Shown one piece after another: positions 35,096 through 44,487 of a DNA stretch of 64,000 bases. The notes beneath the pieces are model-generated. The model searched no databases. It had not been told where the DNA came from and was given only the letters and a program-made list of their open reading frames with translations. The translations under genes and the position numbers were made by a program. How positions within the stretch are numbered: the stretch's first letter is position 1; each line of letters begins with the position of its first letter. The DNA is from GWE2-40-63 sp050251815 (GTDB lineage: Bacteria > Bacteroidota > Bacteroidia > Bacteroidales > SZUA-534): the NCBI GenBank assembly GCA_050251815.1, contig JBFWMB010000003.1:44540-108539 (forward strand), read 5' to 3'.

Positions 35096-38000
35096 ATGAA
35101 AAAAACGCTTACCACACTATGGCTGTTCATTTCCTTTCTTACGGTTTTTGCCCAGGAGCGAACCGTAGTAGGTACAGTTGTAGATAACGAAGGACTGGAG
35201 CTCATTGGAGCCACGGTGGTTGTAAAAAACACTTCGCAGGGTACCATTACCGATTTAGACGGGAAGTTTGCACTCAGTGTTCCTGCGGGAGCCAGCACGC
35301 TGGTTGTATCCTTTATTGGTTACGAGTCGGTAGAGGTTAATATTTCCGGAAAAAATAGCATTCGGGTTGCTTTAAGCCCGTCGGTTCATGAACTGGATGC
35401 TGTAGTAGTAACAGCATTGGGAATAAAAAAGGAAAAAAAGGCTTTGGGTTATGCATTTGCCGATGTGTCGGGCGACGAACTTACTACCAATCGCGACGTG
35501 AATTTTATTAACTCCATCAGCAACAAAATACCGGGGGTAAATATTACGCAAACAGCGGGCGGCGCCGGAACTTCGTCGCGAATAATCATTCGGGGTATTA
35601 AATCGATAAGTGGCAACAGCCAACCGTTAATTGTGGTTGACGGAGTACCAATGGATAACAGCAGCGATGGTGCAACCTGGTTGGGAGGTTTGGATTATGG
35701 TAATAGCTTATCCTCCATTTCGCCCGACGATATTGAAACCATATCGGTACTAAAGGGACCCAATGCCGCAGCACTATATGGGTCACGAGCAGCAACAGGG
35801 GTAATTATGATTACTACTAAAAAGGGAACCAAACGTGACCAAATGAAAGTTACCTTTAACTCTAATTTTATGATTGATAAACCCTACATTGTAGCAAAAT
35901 ATCAGAATGAATACGGTGCCGGGTTTGGTGGGGTAATTCAAAAAAATAAACTTTCGCCTGAAACTTACGAAAGCTTAGCATCCGAAGATCAACAAAAAGT
36001 GATTGTCGAAACGGACAGCATTACCGGCCTACCGGTTTATTCGGCTTATTATAATTACGGAACCGGTAGTTGGGGCCCCAAAATGGATGGAAGCTTCGAA
36101 ATATTGGATTGGAACAATAAGTTTGCGCCTTATGTAGCTCAGCCCGATAATGTTAAAAATTATTTTAATACGGGATATACCTTTACCAATTCCATTTCGC
36201 TCGAAAAGGGAACCGAAGCATTCAACTGGCGTTTGTCACTTACCGATTTGCAAAATAAAGGCCTAAAGCCCAATAGTCATTACGATCGTACTTCAATAAA
36301 TTACAACATGTCGTCAAAAATGAACGACTACGTTACCGCCAGTTTTAAAGCCAATTACATTCGCGAAGATGCTTTTAATAGGGTGGGGCAGGGCGATTCA
36401 CGCACCGGTGCCCGTACTTTTATTTGGATGCCCCGGAGCATAAACATGAGTACCCTACGCGATTATTACAAAGATGAAAACGGGTTTGAGCAGAACTGGT
36501 ACCCTGACGATCCCTGGCATACCAATCCGTATTGGGAAGCTTATGAAAATTATAATAACGATAATAAAAACCATTTTACGGGTTTTGCTAAACTCGACTT
36601 TACTATAACTCCCTGGTTAAGCGCTTTTGTTCGCAGCAGTATGGATACCTACCTTAGCAAACGCTACAACCGTATTGCCAATAATGCAGTTCGAGCTATT
36701 GGACAAGGACAATACACAGAACAATGGATTAATTATAAATCATTAAATCACGAATTCTTTCTAAGCGCCAAAAAGGATCTGAATGAGGACATTAAACTTT
36801 CAGGAAACCTGGGAGGTAACTGGTATGAATATCACCTTGACCTACAATCGACAACCATCTATGGTCTGGCGGTTCCAAATTTCTTTTCGTTAAATAATGC
36901 CAAAAACCCCGACGAAACCTCTGTAGGCAGCACGGTAAAGAATAAACAAATTCACTCTTTGTTTGGTTCGGTACAAATGGAATACAGAAACTGGTGGTTT
37001 CTTGAACTTACCGGCCGAAATGATTGGTCATCTACCCTTCCATTAAGTAATAACAGTTATATTTATCCTTCAGTAAACAGTAGTATTGTATTTACCGATG
37101 CCTTGGGAATAGAAAATAATATACTTAGTTTTGGTAAAATTCGTGGTTCGTTTGCTTATGTTGGAAACGACCCGGATCCGCATCAATTATCTCGCTCCTT
37201 TATTAATCAGCAGTATGGTGATTTACCTGCCATATATCTTAAACCAAGCCTTACAAATAATAATCTGAAACCTGAAGAAACCAGTTCGTGGGAAGTGGGA
37301 ACTGATTTGCGCTTTTTCCAGAACCGGGTTAGTGTTGACTTTTCGTACTATAATGAAATCAATCACAACCAAATTGTAAGCGCAGAACTTTCCCGCTCCA
37401 GTGGTTTGGCTACGGTGTTGACCAATGGGGGTAAAGTTGCCAATCGTGGGGTAGAATTGCAGTTTAATGCTACGCCCATTGAGACTCCAGATTTTAAATG
37501 GAATGTTTTATTTAATTATGCAAAAAATAAAAATGAAGTACTTTCCCTGGCCGATGGCTTGCCTTTTATTACGGTTACTGTTGAAAGCCAGGTTGATATT
37601 GTAGCTTTACCCGGACAACCCTATGGTGATATAATTGGTACCGGATTAACCAGGTATTATAAAACCGATGTCAATGGAAATATTGTGGACGACCCGAATA
37701 ACGGACGCCCTTTAGTTGATGAGCAGGGTATGTATGTTATGTCCGACCGAAAAGTAATTGGAAATGTAATGCCCGATTGGACCGGAGGTATTACGAACAG
37801 CCTGAAATATAAAAATCTGAGTTTAATGTTTTCTATTGGGATACAAATGGGTGGCGATATTTTTTCAAAAACCAATAAGTACGGATTAGATAACGGTCAG
37901 TTTGAAGAAACCCTAGAAGGAAGAGAGTCGTGGTATGCTGCCACCGATGCTGAACGGCAGGCAGGAACTGCAGGTTATGTTGCTGATGGAGTACTTGCCG

Positions 38001-38335
38001 ATGGTACCGAAAACACCAGGGGAATTGATCCGCAAGTCTATTTTCATCAGCGAAAGTGGGGAGGAATTGCTGAGTTGGATGTATACGATGCTTCGTATGT
38101 TAAACTCCGCGACCTAACCTTGAATTATGATTTTCCGGAGTATTGGTTCGAGAATTTCTTTGTAAAACAGGCCTCTTTGTCCTTTGTAGCAAAAAATCTT
38201 TGGCTAATTTACAGCGGGGTTCCAAACATCGATCCCGAATCATCGTTTACTTCAAATAACAATGGTTTGGGACAGGAATATGCAGCCATGCCGCATGCCC
38301 GTTCCTTTGGCTTTAATCTGAGAGTAGTATTTTAA
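35096..38335 (+). CDS. SusC/RagA-family TonB-dependent outer-membrane transporter
   Basis: A 1079-aa outer-membrane channel with signal peptide ending TVFAQ. It has a carboxypeptidase-regulatory-like domain (RTVVGTVVDNEGLELIGATV), a TonB-box/plug region (HELDAVVVTALGIKKEKKAL), SusC plug signature (GPNAAALYGSRAATGVIMIT) and a 22-strand barrel ending in FNLRVVF. It imports oligosaccharides with its SusD partner 17 bp downstream. In this setting the cargo is likely peptidoglycan-derived glycan fragments; the sequence cannot prove that. Confidence 0.95.
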   Translation: MKKTLTTLWLFISFLTVFAQERTVVGTVVDNEGLELIGATVVVKNTSQGTITDLDGKFALSVPAGASTLVVSFIGYESVEVNISGKNSIRVALSPSVHELDAVVVTALGIKKEKKALGYAFADVSGDELTTNRDVNFINSISNKIPGVNITQTAGGAGTSSRIIIRGIKSISGNSQPLIVVDGVPMDNSSDGATWLGGLDYGNSLSSISPDDIETISVLKGPNAAALYGSRAATGVIMITTKKGTKRDQMKVTFNSNFMIDKPYIVAKYQNEYGAGFGGVIQKNKLSPETYESLASEDQQKVIVETDSITGLPVYSAYYNYGTGSWGPKMDGSFEILDWNNKFAPYVAQPDNVKNYFNTGYTFTNSISLEKGTEAFNWRLSLTDLQNKGLKPNSHYDRTSINYNMSSKMNDYVTASFKANYIREDAFNRVGQGDSRTGARTFIWMPRSINMSTLRDYYKDENGFEQNWYPDDPWHTNPYWEAYENYNNDNKNHFTGFAKLDFTITPWLSAFVRSSMDTYLSKRYNRIANNAVRAIGQGQYTEQWINYKSLNHEFFLSAKKDLNEDIKLSGNLGGNWYEYHLDLQSTTIYGLAVPNFFSLNNAKNPDETSVGSTVKNKQIHSLFGSVQMEYRNWWFLELTGRNDWSSTLPLSNNSYIYPSVNSSIVFTDALGIENNILSFGKIRGSFAYVGNDPDPHQLSRSFINQQYGDLPAIYLKPSLTNNNLKPEETSSWEVGTDLRFFQNRVSVDFSYYNEINHNQIVSAELSRSSGLATVLTNGGKVANRGVELQFNATPIETPDFKWNVLFNYAKNKNEVLSLADGLPFITVTVESQVDIVALPGQPYGDIIGTGLTRYYKTDVNGNIVDDPNNGRPLVDEQGMYVMSDRKVIGNVMPDWTGGITNSLKYKNLSLMFSIGIQMGGDIFSKTNKYGLDNGQFEETLEGRESWYAATDAERQAGTAGYVADGVLADGTENTRGIDPQVYFHQRKWGGIAELDVYDASYVKLRDLTLNYDFPEYWFENFFVKQASLSFVAKNLWLIYSGVPNIDPESSFTSNNNGLGQEYAAMPHARSFGFNLRVVF

Positions 38336-38352
38336 TTGAAAAAATAAAGAAC

Positions 38353-39864
38353 ATGAAATCAAAATATACAATAGCCCTCTTTTTTGGTCTGTTTATCAGT
38401 GCTTGTACTGCCGATTTTGAGGAAATCAATAAAAACCCGAATAACCCGGCAACCACCGAACCAGTGTATGTATTTAATTATGTATTGAAAGAGGGTGCGG
38501 GTGAATTTGGTATTGTTACCAGTTACAATTATACCTACATACAACGTTGGGTTATGCAAACGGCTGCTGTCTGGGGTAACTCAACCATGCCTCCCTACAC
38601 TTTATTCGATCAGTACCGTATTCAATTGCTTTGGGAACATTATTACGCCAATGTTTTATTAAACTGTGTGGTATTGGAAGAAATGACTGCCGAAGATACG
38701 ATGGATGTTAACCGGCATCAGGTAGCCCGTATATGGAAGGTATATAACATGCATAAAGTTACCGATTTGTGGGGCGATGTACCTTATTCCGATGCCTGGC
38801 GTATGTTAAATGAGTATAGCGAAGAGGCTTTTAAACCCAAATACGACAGGCAGGAGGATATTTATACCGACATGCTGAATGAGTTAAAGGATGCTGCAAC
38901 TAAGATTGATCCATTAAAACCTTTCTATTCAAGCGACTTATTGTTTAACGGGAAGTTAAATCTTTGGGTGAAATTTGCAAATTCTTTACGCTTGCGACTC
39001 GCCATGCGTAGCGGAAATCAACCAGTAATAAACGAGATTTTAAATGAAAACAACTTAATCTCCAGCGAATCCGAAAGTGCGGTATTTACTTACATTGAAT
39101 CGCAAAGTTGGTGGAATCCGTATTACGAAACCTGGCTGAGCAGCAAAGAATCAACCCCAAAAATCAGCTGGTTATTAAAAGAAAAGTTCGATGCAACAAA
39201 TGATCCGCGTTTGCCCATTTATGCCCAACCAGCCGAGTTCGACGGGGTTACTTACCAAGGCGTTCCCAATTTAATGGATGCCAATAAGAAAGAAAATCAG
39301 GCCATGGGTATGGGTGTTTTTAGCACCTCATACATCGGAACAACTTTTGTAAACAATCCCCAGCGGAAAAAACCCTTGTTGTCGTATGCTGAAGTTTGTT
39401 TTATTCGTGCCGAAGCTGCTCAAAGAGGATGGACCGGTGAATCGGCCCAAACCTGGTACGAGGAAGGAGTCAGGGCTTCCATGAGTTTCTATGGCTTGGA
39501 GACAGCTGCAATCAACGAGTTTTTAACCAATGGTGATCCCTTTAACAATACCTTGGAACAAATTATGGAACAAAAATGGATTGCTTTGTTCTTGGACGGA
39601 TGGGAAGCCTACAACGACTACCGTCGAACGGGTTATCCGCAACTTAAAAAATGGGATCTTACCCTCGATGGAATTAAAATTCTTCAGGCCAATTGGGTCG
39701 ATGTACCGCGTGAATATGTTCCGGGCCGATTGCGTTATCCGGAAAATGAAATGGAACTTAATGGAACAAATTACCTTGACGCTGTTGATGAAATGGGAGG
39801 TGATTCTTACTATCAGCAGGTTTGGTGGGCCAAAGAGTTTGGTACGGTAAATTACGAGGAGTAA
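38353..39864 (+). CDS. SusD/RagB-family nutrient-binding lipoprotein
   Basis: A 503-aa surface lipoprotein with lipobox FISACTADFEEINKNPN (Cys about residue 17). It is mostly TPR-like helical, including VTDLWGDVPYSDAW and a C-terminal LFLDGWEAYNDYRRTGYP typical of the SusD-like_2 group. It forms the lid of the SusC channel and captures glycan. It is paired with SusC 17 bp upstream and the GHL10 gene about 50 bp downstream. Confidence 0.95.
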   Translation: MKSKYTIALFFGLFISACTADFEEINKNPNNPATTEPVYVFNYVLKEGAGEFGIVTSYNYTYIQRWVMQTAAVWGNSTMPPYTLFDQYRIQLLWEHYYANVLLNCVVLEEMTAEDTMDVNRHQVARIWKVYNMHKVTDLWGDVPYSDAWRMLNEYSEEAFKPKYDRQEDIYTDMLNELKDAATKIDPLKPFYSSDLLFNGKLNLWVKFANSLRLRLAMRSGNQPVINEILNENNLISSESESAVFTYIESQSWWNPYYETWLSSKESTPKISWLLKEKFDATNDPRLPIYAQPAEFDGVTYQGVPNLMDANKKENQAMGMGVFSTSYIGTTFVNNPQRKKPLLSYAEVCFIRAEAAQRGWTGESAQTWYEEGVRASMSFYGLETAAINEFLTNGDPFNNTLEQIMEQKWIALFLDGWEAYNDYRRTGYPQLKKWDLTLDGIKILQANWVDVPREYVPGRLRYPENEMELNGTNYLDAVDEMGGDSYYQQVWWAKEFGTVNYEE

Positions 39865-39913
39865 TTGAACGCGTTGATAAAATTAAAAAGCAATAAACAT
39901 GGGTGTTTATAAA

Positions 39914-42900
39914 ATGAAAAACTTTATTTCACTTTTTCTGGGCATAATGCTTATCATGCAATCAGGTTTTGCACAGGAGGAATATAAAAACGAATTTCGA
40001 GCTACCTGGATAGCTACAGTAGGAAATATTGACTGGCCCAAAAGTGCTACCCGCAACAATCCGGAGGCGCAAAAGGCAGAGCTTATTCGTATGCTCGATT
40101 TATATGAGTCAATTAATCTAAATGCGGTTTTACTCCAGGTTCGCACCGAGTGCGATGCTTTTTATAATTCGGCCTACGAGCCCTGGTCAAGGTTTTTAAC
40201 CTGGAATCAGGGCGATTATCCGGGTTACGATCCGCTTCAGTTTGCTATCGATGAAGCTCACAAGCGAGGCATTGAATTGCATGCGTGGATTAATCCCTAC
40301 CGCATCAATTATTCAGCCAGCGATGGAGGAACCTATTACGACGAAACCCATATTTACAGTGAGCATCCCGAATGGGCTATCGAATATGCTTCGGGTAAGA
40401 AAATTCTGAATCCGGGGCGACCAGAGGTCATGTCGTACATTGGTGCTGTAATTCGCGATTTGGTTTCAAACTATGCGGTTGATGGCATTCACTTCGATGA
40501 TTATTTTTACTCGTACGATGGAACACCTGCAGAATTGGATGCTGTGCAATACGCTGCTTACGGTGGGGGACTGGATTTGGACGACTGGCGTCGTCAGAAT
40601 GTAAACCGGATGATTGATACCGTATATAAAGTGATTCAGGAAGAAAATCCCGGAGTTCGTTTTGGCGTTAGTCCATTTGGTATTTATAAAAGTGGTGTAC
40701 CTTCTGGAATTTCCGGCATGGATGCCTACAGCGTTATTTATTGCGATCCGCTGGCCTGGCTGCAAAATGGCTCGGTCGATTATTTAACCCCGCAACTTTA
40801 CTGGCCTACCGGTGGTGCTCAGGATTTTGAAACACTGGCCAACTGGTGGTCCGATCAGGTTTTCACGCACGGCCGGCATTTTTATCCCGGTCACGGCACC
40901 TATCGCCTGGCCGATAATCCGGCAGTAGCAAAGTCTGCTACTCTTGCTCCTTCGTTTAATTCGCGGATTGAGGAAGCCGACAATTATTATTCAACACTTG
41001 AAATGGGTATTAAGGGAACCAGCGATCCGGTTTCTGCCTGGACTTTAAGCGAAGTTGGAAAGCAGATTGATATCATGCGCTCAAATCATGCAAAAAATGC
41101 CCTGGGTAGTGTTTTTTACAGCTCAAAAGATTTTGACCGGGTTAGTGGTTTGGCGCAATACATACTCGATAATAAATACACGCACAAATCCCTTTGGCCT
41201 GAAATGATCTGGAAGACTATTACTGCTCCAAAGATGCCGGAAAATCTGACTTCGATAGAACTTGCCGAAGGTTTAGCCTTAACCTGGGATTACAGCGGCA
41301 GCGAAAGCGACCGCATTGCTGTGTATCTTTCAAACAACGCCCTCGATGCGCAGTCAATAATTGACGATCCGGTCAATTTGGTTAAACTGGTGAATCAGAA
41401 CCAGGTGTTATTTTCCGATTTGGACCTGGCAAGCAATTCACGAATTGTGGTTACTGCTATTTCGCCAACAGGAAAAGAAAGTGCCCCAAGCCTGATTTAT
41501 CAGCCCGATTTAGCCTTACCCGAAGTTACCTTACTTGGACCGGATGAAGGCACCGTAGTTGCTTTTTCTGATGAACTTAGCTGGGAGTCGAATATTGCAG
41601 CAGCCTCTTTTTATCTGCAGATTGCTACCAACGAAAGTTTTGGTAACATTGTTTATAATTCAGGATGGATATCCGATTCAATAATAAAAATTGAAAGTTT
41701 ACCCCTTAAGGGAGAAACCATTTATTATTGGCGGGTTAAAGCCAAAGATGCAGAAAACGAAGGGGCTTACTCTGTTTATCAAAGCATAGTTACTGGTTTC
41801 CCGGCTGTTCCTGAAATTATTAAACCCTATCATTTGCAACAGGATTTACCTCAGCAGCCTGTAATAGAGTGGAATGCATCGCTTCTGGCTGATGAAGTTG
41901 AGGTATTTGTTTCAGAAGATTATGATTTTTCCGTGCTTACTACTTCCGAAAGTTTTGATGCAGGTACAAATCAGGGAACTCTTTCAACAGCTTTGAGTAA
42001 AAATACCTGGTATAACCTTAAAATCAAAGCATTAAATACTTTTGGGGAAAGTGGTTTTTCTGATGTTATTGTGTTTAAGATAGCTGCAGGAGAGAAACCC
42101 ACAGTTAATTTGCTTGAACCGGCTGATGAAACCACTGTAGCTTCGTTCGATAATTTGGTTTGGGAAACGCCTACAACTGAAGGAACCATTACCTTTAAGT
42201 TAGAGGTTGCGGTTGATGCAAGTTTCAATTCTATAATTTACAATTCTAATTGGGTAGCTGAATCATCCCTGGGCATCGAACAAATAGGACTTGAGGGTAA
42301 TCGCCTTTATTATTGGCGGGTAAAAGCTAAAAGTGAGTTCGGCGAAGGAGAATATTCTGAAATAAGGAATTTTTTGGCAGGATATCCTGCCCGACCCGCT
42401 ATTTCACAGCCCGTACATCTTTCCGAGAATGTGGATATAAATCCCCTGGTAGTATGGAGTGCAGCTGAAAATACCGATTCAATAATCATTGAGTTTTCTG
42501 AGGCCAGTTCTTATAATCCATTGTCGTTTACAGGTATGCTCGAGGCTGCTCCCGGTCAGGGTCAGCTTAATCAAAACCTGAAACCACAAACCTATTATTA
42601 TTTGCGCATCAAAGCACAAAATGAGTTTGGAACGGGTATCTACAGTTCAAATAAGTACTTTAAAACAGGTACAGGAAATGCAATTTCAAGCTCCGAAGAT
42701 CATTCGGTTGAATTATTTCCCAATCTCCTGAGCCAGGGAACAGCCGAGTTGCGTCTGAATTTGCCAAATTCTTCACGGGTCTCCATTAAAATAATCAATA
42801 TGGTGGGCCAGACCGTGAGTTGGGTTCAGGAGCCGGAAGTTAAACCGGCAGGTTTCGGGCGTTATTTCATTGAAGCTTCAGCCTTTAAGGCAAAAGGAGT

Positions 42901-42961
42901 ATATTATGTTCAAATTTCCATCGATAATTCGATGCTGGTTAAACGATTGGTGGTTTACTAA
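39914..42961 (+). CDS. GHL10/DUF187 glycosidase with Fn3-like repeats and T9SS domain
   Basis: About 1015 aa. The start is taken at the ATG at 39914, before signal peptide MKNFISLFLGIMLI...SGFAQ; an ATG at 39899 adds five residues. The catalytic barrel matches the first GHL10 protein (FRATWIATVGNIDWPKS, NAVLLQVRTECDAFYNS, IELHAWINPYRIN, VDGIHFDDYFYSYD, RFGVSPFGIYKSG, VDYLTPQLYW). Behind it lie several Fn3/Ig-like domains (paired copies with YYWRVKAKxxxExGxYS) and a T9SS sorting domain (VELFPNLLSQGTAELRL). It therefore works outside the cell, cutting glycan for SusCD uptake. By homology to DigH the substrate is denuded peptidoglycan. Confidence 0.85.
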   Translation: MKNFISLFLGIMLIMQSGFAQEEYKNEFRATWIATVGNIDWPKSATRNNPEAQKAELIRMLDLYESINLNAVLLQVRTECDAFYNSAYEPWSRFLTWNQGDYPGYDPLQFAIDEAHKRGIELHAWINPYRINYSASDGGTYYDETHIYSEHPEWAIEYASGKKILNPGRPEVMSYIGAVIRDLVSNYAVDGIHFDDYFYSYDGTPAELDAVQYAAYGGGLDLDDWRRQNVNRMIDTVYKVIQEENPGVRFGVSPFGIYKSGVPSGISGMDAYSVIYCDPLAWLQNGSVDYLTPQLYWPTGGAQDFETLANWWSDQVFTHGRHFYPGHGTYRLADNPAVAKSATLAPSFNSRIEEADNYYSTLEMGIKGTSDPVSAWTLSEVGKQIDIMRSNHAKNALGSVFYSSKDFDRVSGLAQYILDNKYTHKSLWPEMIWKTITAPKMPENLTSIELAEGLALTWDYSGSESDRIAVYLSNNALDAQSIIDDPVNLVKLVNQNQVLFSDLDLASNSRIVVTAISPTGKESAPSLIYQPDLALPEVTLLGPDEGTVVAFSDELSWESNIAAASFYLQIATNESFGNIVYNSGWISDSIIKIESLPLKGETIYYWRVKAKDAENEGAYSVYQSIVTGFPAVPEIIKPYHLQQDLPQQPVIEWNASLLADEVEVFVSEDYDFSVLTTSESFDAGTNQGTLSTALSKNTWYNLKIKALNTFGESGFSDVIVFKIAAGEKPTVNLLEPADETTVASFDNLVWETPTTEGTITFKLEVAVDASFNSIIYNSNWVAESSLGIEQIGLEGNRLYYWRVKAKSEFGEGEYSEIRNFLAGYPARPAISQPVHLSENVDINPLVVWSAAENTDSIIIEFSEASSYNPLSFTGMLEAAPGQGQLNQNLKPQTYYYLRIKAQNEFGTGIYSSNKYFKTGTGNAISSSEDHSVELFPNLLSQGTAELRLNLPNSSRVSIKIINMVGQTVSWVQEPEVKPAGFGRYFIEASAFKAKGVYYVQISIDNSMLVKRLVVY

Positions 42962-43072
42962 ATAAATAATAGGTTTAGGTTCTAAATGCCGCTTCAGCTT
43001 TATGCCGGAGTGGCTTTTTTTAATACAAACATTTATGCTTTTTTACTGTTTATGCAGTTAAACGTATTATTC

Positions 43073-43192
43073 ATGGCTAAGAAATGTAAAAAGGAACCTT
43101 ACGAACCACCCAAAGCGCCCCATTTTATTTGTCGCAAATGCGAACGCATGGCAAAAAAGGAGCAAAAGCTTTGCAAACCAGAGAAACTATGA
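43073..43192 (+). CDS. 39-aa Cys-containing small protein
   Basis: The reading frame is longer, but the ATG at 43073 is the likely start because the upstream part is low-complexity spacer. The peptide is basic, with Cys at position 5, a CxxC pair in HFICRKCERM and a further Cys near the C-terminus, so four Cys could hold one zinc. Function unknown. It lies 28 bp upstream of the nucleotidyltransferase gene. Confidence 0.5.
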   Translation: MAKKCKKEPYEPPKAPHFICRKCERMAKKEQKLCKPEKL

Positions 43193-43220
43193 TTATGATT
43201 GCTTTAAAAAGAGTCAGTCA

Positions 43221-43946
43221 ATGAAGGCCATGATATTTGCAGCGGGAATAGGCTCGCGTTTAAAACCCCTTACCGATAGCACACCCAAAGCCCTGGTAAA
43301 CGTGGGAGGGAAGACCCTGCTTCAGCGGGCGGTTGAATCGTTAAAGCAGTCTGGAATCAACGATATGGTAGTCAATGTGCATCATTTCTCGCATTTGGTG
43401 AAAGATTATCTTACAGCCAACAACAATTTTGGAGCAAACATCCAAATATCCGACGAGACGGATTGCCTGCTCGATACCGGTGGCGGACTAATAAAAGCAA
43501 GAAGGTTTTTTAAACCCGACGATACCATATTGGCATTAAATGTTGATGTGGTAAGTAATATCGATTATTTAACGATGTTTAACTACCACAGGGAAAACAA
43601 TGCGCTGGCAACGCTGGCTGTTCGTAACCGAAAATCGGGACGTTATTTTTTGTTCGATCACGAACTGCTTCTTAGCGGATGGAAGAACGCCCGCACCAAT
43701 CAAAAAGTAATGATGTGCGAAAAAGAAGAATTGACAGCCCTGGCCTTTAGCGGTATTCAAATTCTTTCACCCGGATTTTTTGATTATGCTCCCCAAAAAG
43801 AAGTATTTGGTTTGGTTGAGTGGTACCTCGATGCGGCAAAATCGAACCGGATTAAAGCGTTTGTACACGATTCTGACTATTGGTTCGATGCCGGAACGGT
43901 TGAGAAAATTAATAGCATCGAAAAGTTTTTAGAACATTTTAATTAG
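43221..43946 (+). CDS. Sugar-1-phosphate nucleotidyltransferase (MurU-like)
   Basis: A 241-aa protein with the NTP-transferase signature AAGIGSRLKPLTDSTPKALV, LLDTGGGLIKARRFF and the metal-site stretch ALNVDVVSNIDYL. It is short, without the C-terminal left-handed helix, like MurU (MurNAc-1-P uridylyltransferase) and HddC-type enzymes. Close to the peptidoglycan salvage genes, a role in making UDP-MurNAc from recycled MurNAc is attractive. The usual partner kinase AmgK is not next to it, so the substrate stays open. Confidence 0.75.
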   Translation: MKAMIFAAGIGSRLKPLTDSTPKALVNVGGKTLLQRAVESLKQSGINDMVVNVHHFSHLVKDYLTANNNFGANIQISDETDCLLDTGGGLIKARRFFKPDDTILALNVDVVSNIDYLTMFNYHRENNALATLAVRNRKSGRYFLFDHELLLSGWKNARTNQKVMMCEKEELTALAFSGIQILSPGFFDYAPQKEVFGLVEWYLDAAKSNRIKAFVHDSDYWFDAGTVEKINSIEKFLEHFN

Positions 43947-44044
43947 AACTAATCTTGTTTTGTAATGCTAGAGTTATTATTTTTATAATTCTGAAAATTC
44001 AAAGTAAGAGTGTTATTATAGTTTAGCAACGAAAAAATAACCAT

Positions 44045-44419
44045 ATGAACGATTTGATAATTAAGGGGGATAAGCAGCGTCCCGATTTGTTGTTTTCAGC
44101 CACCAACGGGGAGCTTAAAATTGCCGGGCAATCGTTGCCTGAGAACGCTACCATGCTTTATCAACCGGTATTGGAATGGCTCGAGCAATATTGCAAAGCT
44201 CCGGTAGCACAAACCGTTCTGTCGTTTAAATTGAAATATTACAATACGGCATCGTCAAAAATGTTTTTTTCCATAATAAAAAAACTAAACCTGCTTTACA
44301 AAGGGGGAGCCGACGTGGAAATTGAATGGCATTATCAGGAAGACGACGAAGATATGCTCGATGCCGGCGAATATTTCCGCGATTTGGTTGATATTCCATT
44401 TAAGTTTATTTCGTACTGA
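44045..44419 (+). CDS. DUF1987/SiaC-family regulatory protein
   Basis: A 124-aa protein matching the whole DUF1987 family (SFKLKYYNTASSKMFFSIIK in the centre). The Pseudomonas SiaC is a phosphorylatable switch that binds a diguanylate cyclase and is controlled by a kinase/phosphatase pair. The Ser/Thr region in YNTASSKMF is the likely phosphorylation site. No partner kinase or phosphatase is visible nearby, so its signalling route is unknown. A terminator follows. Confidence 0.8.
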   Translation: MNDLIIKGDKQRPDLLFSATNGELKIAGQSLPENATMLYQPVLEWLEQYCKAPVAQTVLSFKLKYYNTASSKMFFSIIKKLNLLYKGGADVEIEWHYQEDDEDMLDAGEYFRDLVDIPFKFISY

Positions 44420-44444
44420 TATTTTTTTATTTAAAAAAGATAGG

Positions 44445-44466
44445 AGCCCCTTACGGGGCTTTTTTT
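44445..44466 (+). terminator. Intrinsic terminator after the SiaC-family gene
   Basis: AGCCCC-TTAC-GGGGCT followed by T6; short, GC-rich and typical. Confidence 0.85.
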
Positions 44467-44487
44467 GATTGGTTTAAAGTTTTAATT

